Source: Pyrinomonadaceae bacterium (lineage in GTDB: Bacteria; Acidobacteriota; Blastocatellia; Pyrinomonadales; Pyrinomonadaceae). From it: a stretch of 24,743 nt of DNA. Location of the stretch: NCBI GenBank assembly GCA_025929655.1, contig JAICPV010000001.1, positions 1 through 24,743 on the forward strand, read 5' to 3'. Under the pieces are notes generated by a model. It saw nothing but the letters and a program-made list of their open reading frames with translations, had not been told where the DNA came from and did no database searches. The position numbers and the translations under genes are program-made. Positions 7,262 through 15,125 of this stretch are shown here, piece after piece; positions within the stretch are counted from its first letter, which is position 1; every line of letters begins with the position of its first letter.

Positions 7262-7477
7262 ATGCGCTCGTTCAGCACGGTCGAAACCGAACAAGCACGG
7301 ATCAGTGCGTATCCTTGCCTTGATTCTCCCTGGATCAAGTCATACGAAGGTTGCCAATATGACGCAGAGAGTAACCCCTTTCCGCTAAATCATTACCTGA
7401 TCTTCGGCGGCGACAATATCGTTGAGTTCCTCTGCCAAAACGAACCGGTTGTTTCGCAACTTCCCAATTGGAACTGA
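7262..7477 (+). CDS. small hypothetical protein, possibly a gene remnant
   Basis: A 71-residue frame begins at ATG 7262 with no evident ribosome site. Its composition looks protein-like (SPWIKSYEGCQYDAESNPF, then NHYLIFGGDNIVEFLC), so it may be a real small protein or the C-terminal part of a broken one. The frame is open upstream back to the TAG at 7175-7177, but that extension contains no start codon. No family is recognised. It is the only coding candidate between the CbbQ-like ATPase and the M1-like gene. An overlapping minus-strand frame (7003-7338) looks less natural. Confidence 0.35.
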   Translation: MRSFSTVETEQARISAYPCLDSPWIKSYEGCQYDAESNPFPLNHYLIFGGDNIVEFLCQNEPVVSQLPNWN

Positions 7478-7527
7478 TAAGTAAGCCACTGTGGCCACGC
7501 TAATTCGCTGAGCTACGCAAAAAGAAA

Positions 7528-7557
7528 AAAGGCGAAACCATTAACTGATCCGCCTTT
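7528..7557 (-). terminator. intrinsic terminator of the M1-like gene
   Basis: On the minus strand AAAGGCG (7557-7551) pairs with CGCCTTT (7534-7528) around a 16-nt loop, followed by further T (TTTCTTTTT). It lies about 20 nt beyond the stop codon of the minus-strand gene. Confidence 0.75.
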
Positions 7558-7576
7558 GAATGGTATCGAATTCAAA

Positions 7577-9661
7577 TCACCTGGTAGCGGTGGCGTCCTT
7601 CTCTTTAGGATCATACGGGGTGGCCTGGTATTTGCGAACGGCGGCCTGAGCGCCGTCGTAGTCGTCGTTTAGGTCAGCGGCTCGTTTGTACATCGCGATG
7701 GCACGCGTGCGGTCGCCTTTGGCGTCGTAGGCGTTGCCCATTTTGATGTTCGACCAGACCTGTAGCCATTGCGGGTTGATGTTCCCGCTCAAGGCAGCTT
7801 TGAAATTATCGATCGCCAGATCGTAATTTCGCTGCTCAAGGAATAACAGGCCCAGATGGTAGTAGATCCACGAATTCGAACGGTCGAGTTTCAAAGCAGC
7901 TTCGAACTGCGCCTGTGCGTCGGCGAAATTGCCTTCCTTCATCTGCTCGATGCCGCGGCGGGCAACCGACGAGACGCGAAGGTCCGGTGAAATTCGGAGC
8001 AGTTTGTATCCCGGATCGATCACAACATTCAGCGGCTTCCCGTCGGCTTCGATGTTGAAGTCGGCGGTGGCGTCTTCAACGCGAACCGCCTGGATCTTAG
8101 AGCCATTTTCGCCTTCGGACCGCAGCATTATGTCGAGCGGTAACTTCAAATTATCGTAATTCTGCTTCACCGTGCCGCGGGCGATGAACTTCCCGCCGCG
8201 CGTTCGAATTATCTGGTAATCGGCCGTAAACTCCGGCACGCCCGTGCTTTCGACCCAGCGGGCGAAAAAGTAACGCATGTTCTGACCTGCGAGGCGCGTA
8301 GCCAACTTTTCAAAATCGTCGATCGAGGCGTTCTTGCCGCGAAACTCGTTGAGGAAAGTGCGCAGAAGCTGGTTGAATTTCGCTTCACCGAGCGTATCGC
8401 GCAAAAGGCGATATACGGCCGGCCCTTTGCCGAACATGATGTACTGGTACGCTGCCGACTGGTCGTCAAGATTCGCCGGGGCGCGCAGAAGCGACGCGGT
8501 CTGCTCGAAGGTCAGTGCTTTTTCAAGCAGTTCGCGGCGTGCGAAATCCAGCTTCGCGCCGGTCAGCATCGTTTCGCGAAGTGCGAAAGCGCTGTACTCC
8601 GCAAGGCCCTGCGAAAGCCAAACATCGTCGAAAGATTTCAGCCCGACGGTCAACCCCCACCATTGATAAGCAGCTTCGCGCTGCAGCCTTTCGGCGGTCG
8701 CGTCGCGCGGCTGTTCGAACTGCCGGCTCGAGATGAAAAGCATCCCGTTCGAGGAATAGAAATCGAGGCTTTCGTCGTCGATCTGCGCGACCGTGAGGGT
8801 CTTGCCCATCGCCGGTGCCCCAAACGACTTGGTATAAAAATCCAACGCTTTCCCAAGCGTTTCCGCGAACGATTGCACGTTTGCGTCGAAGCCCGGCATT
8901 GTATTGAAGTTGATCGCGTACTCGCCGAATTTCAAATTCCGCGGAACGTACTTGCCGTATGCGAAATTGCCCACGAGCCCCGGTTTCGATTGGACGAACC
9001 GAGATTTACCGCCAGTCGGTGTCACCGGCGAATCGCTGTAGCCCGCGAACTGAAGGCCCGAAGGCAGCGAGATCGTGATATCGGAGGTCGCAAGATCGGC
9101 GGCGTAATTGTGGAACGGAAACCAGCGTGCGGCGTACATCAAATAGCCTTCTTCCGGGCCGATATACGCGAGCCTTTTGCTCAGCAGCGGACCGCCGCTG
9201 GGCGTATTCAGCACGCCAGAATATTTGAAAAGCAATGTCACGGTTGAACCCGCAGGAACCGTATCACCGAGGTCCACGCGAACGCTTGGCCCGAGGTCTG
9301 AAACTCCCACCTGGTCCTGAACGAAGGTCACATCACCGAGTTTCGGTGTTGCGACTGCCGGCGGCGTTGCGGTTTTTCCTTTTGCGGCCGCAGCCGCGAC
9401 GGGCGTCTTATCGGTCCTCGCGATGGAGTCGACCTTCAGCGAACCGTTTAGCTCAAAGGTCACGGAACGCGTTTCTTCCTGTGGCGTAAATGTCACCGCC
9501 GTTGAAGCCGTCAGTTTGTTCTCGATCGGGTTAAGCTGGGCGTCGATCAGGTACGAAGAAACGTCGAACGGCGTCCGTTTCACCTGCTGCGCCGAGCCGG
9601 CCGTGGCTAAAGCGGCCAAGACGATCGCGGCCGCAAAAAAACTGTTCAAAAATCGGTTCAT
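7577..9661 (-). CDS. M1-family aminopeptidase homologue lacking zinc ligands, with C-terminal TPR repeats
   Basis: The 694-residue product has a signal peptide (MNRFLNSFFAAAIVLAALATAGSA) and an N-terminal beta-rich region like the M1 saddle domain. A gluzincin-like catalytic region follows, recognised by QWWGLTVGLKSFDDVWLSQGLAEYSAF. At the place of the HExxH zinc motif it reads REAAY (R328, E329, Y332), and the third ligand, Glu 19 residues after the second His, is Gln351 (WLSQG instead of WLNEG). All three zinc ligands are therefore replaced while the catalytic-type Glu remains; the GxMEN-type exopeptidase motif is also not visible (SSNGMLF). About residues 570-680 form roughly three TPR units (for example GNFADAQAQFEAALKLD). 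It is probably a non-catalytic periplasmic binding or scaffold protein. AAGGGA about 9 nt upstream of the ATG supports the start. Confidence 0.85.
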   Translation of the reverse strand: MNRFLNSFFAAAIVLAALATAGSAQQVKRTPFDVSSYLIDAQLNPIENKLTASTAVTFTPQEETRSVTFELNGSLKVDSIARTDKTPVAAAAAKGKTATPPAVATPKLGDVTFVQDQVGVSDLGPSVRVDLGDTVPAGSTVTLLFKYSGVLNTPSGGPLLSKRLAYIGPEEGYLMYAARWFPFHNYAADLATSDITISLPSGLQFAGYSDSPVTPTGGKSRFVQSKPGLVGNFAYGKYVPRNLKFGEYAINFNTMPGFDANVQSFAETLGKALDFYTKSFGAPAMGKTLTVAQIDDESLDFYSSNGMLFISSRQFEQPRDATAERLQREAAYQWWGLTVGLKSFDDVWLSQGLAEYSAFALRETMLTGAKLDFARRELLEKALTFEQTASLLRAPANLDDQSAAYQYIMFGKGPAVYRLLRDTLGEAKFNQLLRTFLNEFRGKNASIDDFEKLATRLAGQNMRYFFARWVESTGVPEFTADYQIIRTRGGKFIARGTVKQNYDNLKLPLDIMLRSEGENGSKIQAVRVEDATADFNIEADGKPLNVVIDPGYKLLRISPDLRVSSVARRGIEQMKEGNFADAQAQFEAALKLDRSNSWIYYHLGLLFLEQRNYDLAIDNFKAALSGNINPQWLQVWSNIKMGNAYDAKGDRTRAIAMYKRAADLNDDYDGAQAAVRKYQATPYDPKEKDATATR

Positions 9662-9825
9662 TATTAAGGATCCCTTTAATATTGCGTGCCTTTCTATGAT
9701 GTTTATGCCTGTTAAATCGTTTGCCGCTCCAAACCTATAAGAACCTGGTCGCGTTATGACAGGGCCTTTTGCTTTTGACCGCCTATCTCTCTATATTAGA
9801 CCGAATCTCGCGGCAACTCTATCTC

Positions 9826-11319
9826 GTGGCGAACGAAGCGAAAAGCAACATTTCCAAAGGAAAGATCTGGCAGGTCATCGGCGCCTCATCCGTCGGTACG
9901 ATGATCGAATGGTACGATTTTTATATATTCGGCAGCCTTGCTCCGGTCATCGCCCCGCTTTTCTATCCTCCCGAAGACCAAACATTCGCCTACATCGCGT
10001 ATCTCGCGACATTTGCGGTCGGATTTGTGGTCCGCCCGTTCGGCGCTCTTTTCTTCGGACGGATCGGCGACATCGTGGGCCGAAAATACGCGTTTCTCGT
10101 TACGCTTCTCATCATGGGCGGAGCGACCGCCCTGATCGGTTTCCTTCCGACCTATGCTCAAATCGGTATTGCGGCACCTATCGCGTTGCTGGTCATACGT
10201 ATTCTTCAGGGCCTCGCGCTTGGGGGTGAATACGGCGGGGCGGCGGTTTATGTCGCCGAGCACGTACCGGACAAGCGGCGCGGGTTTTACACCTCCTTTA
10301 TTCAGATAACGGCCACGTTAGGCCTGTTTCTTTCGCTCGCGGTGATCCTGATCATTCAGAACCTGATGTCGCCGGACCAGTTCGCCGGAAGAGCAGAGGG
10401 TTTGAGCGGCTGGCGGATACCGTTTCTCATCTCGATCGTCCTTGTCGGCATTTCGCTTTACATTCGCCTGCGTATGAAGGAATCGCCGATCTTCGAGCAC
10501 ATAAAATCAGGAGGAATGACGTCGGCAAACCCTCTGGTCGAGGCGTTTACGAAATGGGCGAACTTGAAACGCGTTTTGATCTCTCTGTTCGGCGCGACCG
10601 CCGGGCAAGGCGTCGTATGGTACACCGGCCAGTTTTACGCGCTCTTTTACCTGCAATCGATCCTTAACGTGAATGCAACGTCGGCGAATTACATCGTCGC
10701 GATCGCTTTGCTTTTGGGGATGCCGTTCTTCGTCGTTTTCGGTGCTCTCAGTGACCGCGTGGGGCGTAAATGGATAATTCTCGCAGGCTGTCTGCTCGCG
10801 TTGGTCTCCTATTTGCCGATATACAAAGCGATGCAAGCCGCTGCCGGATCCAACGTGGTCACCGCCACGTCCCAGACGAATTTGTCGACCGGGGCGATCT
10901 CGTTAACGCCGCAATCGGTTGATCGGTACGGTGAATTGGTCGCAGCGCCGAAAGTACTGCCGTATTCGTCGTTCGGCGAGCTGGTATCAGATCGTTCGGC
11001 GCAGTTGCTTATCTTGCTCGTTTTCGTTCAGGTGATCTGGGTCACGATGGTGTACGGCCCGATCGCAGCTTATTTGGTCGAGGCCTTCCCTGCCAGAATT
11101 CGCTACACCGCTCTTTCGCTGCCCTACCACATCGGTAACGGCGTCTTCGGCGGCCTTTTGCCCGTGATAGGCCTATCGGTGGTCGCGTCCACCGGAAATA
11201 TCTACGCCGGGCTTTATTACCCGATGATCGTAGCGGCGATTACATTCATCGTCGGCGCCGTGTTCCTTAAGGAAACCCACGGGCATCGGATCTGGGAGGA
11301 GGTAGCTAACAGAAATTAG
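9826..11319 (+). CDS. MFS transporter, metabolite:H+ symporter (ProP/ShiA/KgtP-like)
   Basis: About 498 residues with roughly 12 membrane helices. The first helix contains GTMIEWYDFYIFG, a hallmark of the MHS family. The loop 2-3 signature is GRIGDIVGRK and its pseudo-repeat in the second half is GALSDRVGRK. LALGGEYGGAAVYVAEH and DKRRGFYTSFIQ (helices 4-5) are also MHS-typical; known members move dicarboxylates, osmolytes or shikimate with protons. Substrate is not predictable. An insert of about 50 residues rich in Ser/Thr/Val (after QAAAGSNVVTATSQ) lies between two late helices. The start is uncertain: GTG at 9826 gives a normal 12-residue cytoplasmic tail, while TTG at 9769 or 9775 would add about 19 residues and has AGGG nearby. 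It is divergent from the M1-like gene. Confidence 0.88.
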   Translation: MANEAKSNISKGKIWQVIGASSVGTMIEWYDFYIFGSLAPVIAPLFYPPEDQTFAYIAYLATFAVGFVVRPFGALFFGRIGDIVGRKYAFLVTLLIMGGATALIGFLPTYAQIGIAAPIALLVIRILQGLALGGEYGGAAVYVAEHVPDKRRGFYTSFIQITATLGLFLSLAVILIIQNLMSPDQFAGRAEGLSGWRIPFLISIVLVGISLYIRLRMKESPIFEHIKSGGMTSANPLVEAFTKWANLKRVLISLFGATAGQGVVWYTGQFYALFYLQSILNVNATSANYIVAIALLLGMPFFVVFGALSDRVGRKWIILAGCLLALVSYLPIYKAMQAAAGSNVVTATSQTNLSTGAISLTPQSVDRYGELVAAPKVLPYSSFGELVSDRSAQLLILLVFVQVIWVTMVYGPIAAYLVEAFPARIRYTALSLPYHIGNGVFGGLLPVIGLSVVASTGNIYAGLYYPMIVAAITFIVGAVFLKETHGHRIWEEVANRN

Positions 11320-11354
11320 ATCTTTTTTGAGCCTTCCTTTACAACCTCTTCATC

Positions 11355-11383
11355 CTTTGCGTTCTTTGCGTCTTTGCGTGAAA
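11355..11383 (+). repeat. 29-nt CTTTGCG-rich repeat, copy 1
   Basis: A 29-nt unit made of three CTTTGCG-like steps ending in GTGAAA. A reverse-oriented relative is at 11544-11572, and both orientations recur as a hairpin at 22336-22403. It lies just after the MFS stop codon. Confidence 0.8.
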
Positions 11384-11543
11384 CCAATTTCTTGATAACC
11401 ATGACCGAAAATCAAATCGCAACTGTGATTAACGACTTGACCTATCCGATTAACAAACCTAAAGCTCGGATTGTTAGTTAATTTCGAAGTTGATCTTATA
11501 AAGGATGGGATAAAACGAGTTGTGAGTGGGTTGTGAGGAAATG
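11384..11543. other. non-coding segment between two inverted 29-nt repeats
   Basis: About 160 nt, more AT-rich than the neighbours, bounded by oppositely oriented CTTTGCG repeats. No convincing ORF is seen. A weak internal inverted repeat (ATTAACAA near 11450, TTGTTAGTTAAT near 11470) and a TATAAA near 11497 are the only structures. The whole repeat-segment-repeat unit of about 218 nt could be a small non-autonomous element. Confidence 0.4.
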
Positions 11544-11572
11544 CTTCACGCAAAGTCGCAAAGGCCGCAAAG
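11544..11572 (-). repeat. 29-nt CTTTGCG-rich repeat, copy 2 (inverted)
   Basis: Read on the minus strand it follows the same three-step CTTTGCG pattern and ends GTGAAG, matching copy 1 with about five differences. It lies 33 nt beyond the stop of the minus-strand trxC. Confidence 0.75.
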
Positions 11573-11605
11573 AAAAACTTAAGCCACAGGTATTACATTT
11601 CACAA

Positions 11606-12057
11606 TTACAAATGTGGACTGAGCCTCTGCAGGATCGCCTCTCTCGATTGCACACCCACGATGCGGTCGACCTCGCGGCCGTCTTGTAGGATCAGCAAAG
11701 TAGGAATACTTTGAACCTGGAAACGCGCGGCCGTGCGTGGGTTTGCGTCCACGTCGAGTTTGCCGACGAGCACTTTCCCTGCGAGTTCGGAGGCGAGAAT
11801 TTCGACCGTCGGTGCGATCATCCGACACGGCCCGCACCATGCCGCCCATAGGTCGAGAAGAACAGGCAGTGCGATCTTTCAACAAGGGAATTGAAATTTG
11901 CATCAGTAACAATGACAGGGTCGGACGACGGTGCCGGAAGGGGATTCCTGCATTTTCCGCAAACAGGCCGCTGTTTGAGCGCTGCGTCGAACCTGACGCG
12001 GTTTTTCGCTCCACAGTTCTGGCAAGCAACGATCAAACTTTTTGCCGGCGCGGCCAT
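11606..12057 (-). pseudogene. trxC: thioredoxin 2 (TrxC type) interrupted by a -1 frameshift
   Basis: The first frame (from 12057) carries the TrxC zinc domain: CQNC and CGKC at residues 12-15 and 33-36, then VIVTDANFNSLVERS. After that the frame fails and stops at 11818-11820. One frame over, the sequence continues without interruption as LPVLLDLWAAWCGPCR and a normal thioredoxin C-terminus (VGKLDVDANPRTAARFQ, the IPTLLIL cis-Pro segment), ending at 11606. The break is around 11865-11874, where one missing base would restore a protein of about 150 residues, the usual TrxC length. The active site WCGPC is encoded at 11839-11825. Everything else is intact, so this is either a very recent mutation or a sequencing/assembly error. 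It starts 12 nt after the decarboxylase stop, suggesting one operon. Confidence 0.85.
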
Positions 12058-12069
12058 AGGTTCATTCTT

Positions 12070-13575
12070 TCACGGGGTTTGCGCGTTTTCGTTCACTACC
12101 TGACGAAGCCGTTCATTCAAAAGGTCCCAAACTTTCTTTAAATGCCTTTCCTGGACGCGGATGCTGCCGACGGAAAGGCGGAGTGTGAACTTGCCGTTGA
12201 GTTTTGTGTGGGAAAGATATGCTTCGCCTGATGCGTTGATGGCGTTCATCAACTTATCGTTAAGCTCGTCGATGTCCGGAAGTGAAGACAACCCGGTCGC
12301 TACCGCTCCCGGTTCTGACAGGATCGGGTTCGCCCGGAAACAAACGAGGGAAAACGGCACGGGTGCCATTAGTTCGAAATCTTTTGCGGCTTCAATCCAA
12401 GATGCAAAAATTTGTGCGAGGCGGCAATGTTCTCGTATTCGAGCCTCCAGTCCATCGCGGCCGAAATACCGCATCACGAACCAGAGCTTCAGCGCGCGGA
12501 AACGGCGGCCGAGCTGGATACCGTAATCCATCCCGTTTTTCACGGCGCCTTCGTCGCTTGTTTTTAGATATTCGGGAACGAGCGAAAATGCTTTTTTTAA
12601 TTCATCGAGATCGCGGCAATAAAGCACAGACAAATCGAATGGCGTGAAGAGCCATTTGTGCGGATTTACGACTATAGAGTCCGCACGCTCCCAGCCTTCG
12701 AACAAATCTCTCTTTTCCGGGAGCATAGCAGCCGGCCCGGCGTATGCTGCGTCCACGTGCAGCCAAATGCCATTTTTTTCACAAATATCCGCGACCGCCT
12801 CGACCGGATCTACGCTGGAGCTCGATGTGGTCCCAATGGTCGGGATCACACAAATTGGAACGACTCCATTCTCGATGTCTTCCTCGATCGCGTTGGTGAG
12901 CTTTTCCGGAATCATCTCGAACCGCTCATTGCATTCGATCTTTCGCAAAGAACGCGTGCCGAGGCCGAGGGTTATACATGATTTGTCGATCGACGAATGA
13001 ACGTGTTCGGAGCTGTAAACCCGCAGCAGAGGGAGATCGTTACGGCCGCTCATACCTTTTTCGCGAACTTCCAGGTTTGCTCTTTCGCGCGCCGCGGCGA
13101 TCGCGTGCATGGTCGAAACGGAAGCAGTGTCGTAGATGATCCCCTCAAAGAGCTCGGGAAGTCCGAGCACCTTTCGCAGCCAATCGAGTGTTACGTCTTC
13201 CAACTCGGTCGAGGCGGGCGATGTTCTCCAGAGCATCGCCTTCATATCGAACGCTGCCGCGAACATTTCGCCGAATACGCCGACGGACGACGCAGAAGTG
13301 GAAAACAAGCCGTGAAAATTCGGATGATTCCAATGTGTCACTGCGGGGAGGACAAGTTCATCGAAATCACCTAAAACCTCTTCGAAATCCTCGCCGGATT
13401 CAGGTGCGGACGCCGGTAAAGCCTCTCTCAGCGAACCCGGCTCGATCTGCGACAGCACCGGAAATTGTTCGATTTGGTCAAAATATTCTGCGATGCGGTC
13501 GACGACAGCGTAGCCGTATTTGCGAAACTCGTCCGCCGGCATGTCGCCGAGAGGGTTTTTGCCTTCACTTTTCAT
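12070..13575 (-). CDS. group II PLP-dependent amino-acid decarboxylase (aromatic-L-amino-acid decarboxylase-like)
   Basis: A 501-residue fold-type I PLP enzyme. The Schiff-base lysine is K307 in VNPHKWLFTPFD, characteristic of the DDC/GAD/HDC group. The PLP-contacting HVDAAYAGPA segment is present, as is the N-terminal WNHPNFHGLFSTSAS motif, where the aromatic decarboxylases bind substrate. Family members convert aromatic amino acids to amines and CO2, but exact substrate (Tyr, Trp, Phe, DOPA or other) cannot be read from sequence. The ATG at 13575 is preferred: GAGG lies 5 nt upstream, whereas the longer frame begins with TTG at 13602. trxC follows within 12 nt. It is divergent from the Liv-type amino-acid transporter operon, so it may act on an imported amino acid; that link is inference. 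Confidence 0.88.
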   Translation of the reverse strand: MKSEGKNPLGDMPADEFRKYGYAVVDRIAEYFDQIEQFPVLSQIEPGSLREALPASAPESGEDFEEVLGDFDELVLPAVTHWNHPNFHGLFSTSASSVGVFGEMFAAAFDMKAMLWRTSPASTELEDVTLDWLRKVLGLPELFEGIIYDTASVSTMHAIAAARERANLEVREKGMSGRNDLPLLRVYSSEHVHSSIDKSCITLGLGTRSLRKIECNERFEMIPEKLTNAIEEDIENGVVPICVIPTIGTTSSSSVDPVEAVADICEKNGIWLHVDAAYAGPAAMLPEKRDLFEGWERADSIVVNPHKWLFTPFDLSVLYCRDLDELKKAFSLVPEYLKTSDEGAVKNGMDYGIQLGRRFRALKLWFVMRYFGRDGLEARIREHCRLAQIFASWIEAAKDFELMAPVPFSLVCFRANPILSEPGAVATGLSSLPDIDELNDKLMNAINASGEAYLSHTKLNGKFTLRLSVGSIRVQERHLKKVWDLLNERLRQVVNENAQTP

Positions 13576-13620
13576 CTGAACCTCAACGCCCGCTTTGTCC
13601 AAATAGTACCCGATAACCGC

Positions 13621-13648
13621 TCGACATGCCCATCGAATCAGGTATAAT
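13621..13648 (+). promoter_or_regulatory. strong candidate promoter of the liv operon
   Basis: A perfect TATAAT (13643-13648) is preceded after 16 nt by TCGACA (13621-13626), one base off the -35 consensus. Start would be near 13655, giving a leader of about 80 nt. It lies in the divergent gap with the decarboxylase gene. Confidence 0.65.
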
Positions 13649-13736
13649 GCGTGTTTGCGCGAATCTTAAACCCAATGTCTGTTGCAAACGTAATTTCGTT
13701 TGGTCGATACAAATTCAAAACACTTGCGAGGTAATT

Positions 13737-15038
13737 ATGACTAGATTTCTTTTGGCCATTAGTTTGGTCGTTTCGGTGATGCTGTCGGTCGCATGCGTTC
13801 AAAAAGGCGGCAACGACGTAGCCGGTCCGGCCGGCGACACGATAAAGGTCGGTGTCTACGGCGATCTGACCGGTCCGACATCGAGTTTCGGGCAGTCGAC
13901 CAAGAACGGCATCGAGCTCGCGGTCGAAGAGATCAATAATGCCGGCGGCATCAACGGAAAAAAGGTCACGCTCGTCGTCGAGGACGATCAGGGCCGTCCC
14001 GAGCAAGCCAAGACCGTCATTTCGAAGCTGATCAACCAGGACAAGGTGCAGGCTGTTCTGGGCGAGGTCGCGTCGAGCAATAGCCTTGCTGCCGCACCGG
14101 TCGCTCAGGAAGCGAAGATCCCGATGATCACTCCTTCCTCGACCAACCCGAAGGTGACCGAAGTGGGCGATTACATTTCACGCGTTTGCTTTATCGATCC
14201 TTTCCAGGGTTCAGTCATGGCGAAATTCGCCGCCAATACGCTGAAGGCAAAATCCGCGGCGATCATCGGCGATGTGCAGTCCGACTACAGCAAGGGCCTC
14301 ACACAGTTTTTCCGTCAGGAATTCGAAAAGCTCGGCGGGCGGATCGTTTCGGAGCAAAGCTACGCTCAGACCGATCCCGATTTCAAGGCCCAGTTGACGG
14401 CGATCCGAAACACCAACCCGGACGTGATCTACATCCCCGGCTATTACGGGCAGGTCGGCATCATCGCGCGCCAGGCACGTGAACTCGGCATGAACATGCC
14501 TCTCCTCGGCGGCGACGGCTGGGATTCGCCGGAGCTTTGGAAGCTGGGCGGCGACGCACTGAAAAACTCTTACATTTCAAATCATTATTCGGCCGATAAT
14601 CCGGCGCCGGAAATTCAGAATTTCGTTAAGACCTACCAGGCGAAATTCAATACCGTTCCGGATGCACTCGCTGCCCTCGCTTACGATGCGATGAAAGTTC
14701 TGGCAGACGCGATCAAGCGTGCCGGCGGGGCTAACGACAGCGCAAAGCTCAAGGACGCGATCAATGCGACAAAGAACTTCGCCGGCGTAACAGGCACGAT
14801 AACGCTCGATTCCTCGCGGAACGCGGTGAAGCCGGCGGTCGTGCTTTCGTTGAACCCTTCAGCCTCCAAATTCGAATTCAGGGAAACCATCTATCCGGAA
14901 GGGATGACCCCGCCGACGGCTTCCACGACGGCCGCCAATACCAATTCGACAGCCAACACAAATGCGCCGGCGAATTCGAATATGAATACGGTAAGCAACA
15001 CCAACACGGCCTCTAATTCGGCCAATTCTACAAGGTAA
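13737..15038 (+). CDS. livJ: branched-chain/hydrophobic amino-acid ABC transporter substrate-binding lipoprotein
   Basis: A 433-residue periplasmic binding protein of the LivJ/LivK (HAAT) family. ATG 13737 has GAGG at 13728-13731 and yields a lipoprotein-like leader ending LSVAC (Cys20), with Ser rather than Leu at -3. The mature domain follows family order: IKVGVYGDLTGPTSSFG, NGIELAVEEINNAGGINGKKV, VVEDDQGRPEQA, GEVASSNSLAAAPVAQE, PMITPSSTNPKVTE, FRDPFQ-like CFIDPFQGS, and a late AYDAMKVLADAI. It delivers amino acids (or related amides) to LivHM. The last 41 residues (393-433) are almost only Asn, Thr, Ser and Ala, probably a disordered tail not needed for the fold. It is the first gene of the liv operon and is separated from livH by a hairpin. 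Confidence 0.92.
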   Translation: MTRFLLAISLVVSVMLSVACVQKGGNDVAGPAGDTIKVGVYGDLTGPTSSFGQSTKNGIELAVEEINNAGGINGKKVTLVVEDDQGRPEQAKTVISKLINQDKVQAVLGEVASSNSLAAAPVAQEAKIPMITPSSTNPKVTEVGDYISRVCFIDPFQGSVMAKFAANTLKAKSAAIIGDVQSDYSKGLTQFFRQEFEKLGGRIVSEQSYAQTDPDFKAQLTAIRNTNPDVIYIPGYYGQVGIIARQARELGMNMPLLGGDGWDSPELWKLGGDALKNSYISNHYSADNPAPEIQNFVKTYQAKFNTVPDALAALAYDAMKVLADAIKRAGGANDSAKLKDAINATKNFAGVTGTITLDSSRNAVKPAVVLSLNPSASKFEFRETIYPEGMTPPTASTTAANTNSTANTNAPANSNMNTVSNTNTASNSANSTR

Positions 15039-15044
15039 GAAGTA

Positions 15045-15087
15045 GGAATTGGGCCCGGGGATCTATGTGATCTCCAGGTCCAATTCC
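15045..15087 (+). promoter_or_regulatory. hairpin between binding-protein and permease genes
   Basis: GGAATTGG (15045-15052) and CCAATTCC (15080-15087) form a perfect 8-bp stem, with further imperfect pairing inside (GGGATC against GATCTCC). There is no T-run. Such intercistronic hairpins commonly protect the abundant binding-protein mRNA and lower downstream expression. Confidence 0.55.
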
Positions 15088-15125
15088 CCCGAATAGGCTT
15101 TTCGTTCCGGCGAGCTTCCGCCTCT

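Noticed and set aside
7003..7338. 111-codon minus-strand frame
   Set aside because: Overlaps the 3' end of the CbbQ-like ATPase and has no ribosome site or recognisable motif.
8663..9247. 194-codon plus-strand frame opposite the M1-like gene
   Set aside because: Shadow frame with skewed Arg/His composition lying wholly within a confident minus-strand gene.
9756..10229. 157-codon plus frame starting at an ATG near the MFS start
   Set aside because: Out of frame with the transporter, Arg-rich and without domain; the MFS frame carries the family motifs.
11355..11572. CRISPR-like array of CTTTGCG repeats
   Set aside because: Repeats are inverted rather than direct, only two are present and there are no spacers of regular size or cas genes.
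11496..12029. 177-codon minus-strand frame across trxC
   Set aside because: Third frame over a gene whose two correct frames encode recognisable TrxC halves; composition is Arg/Ser-rich and it runs into the repeat.
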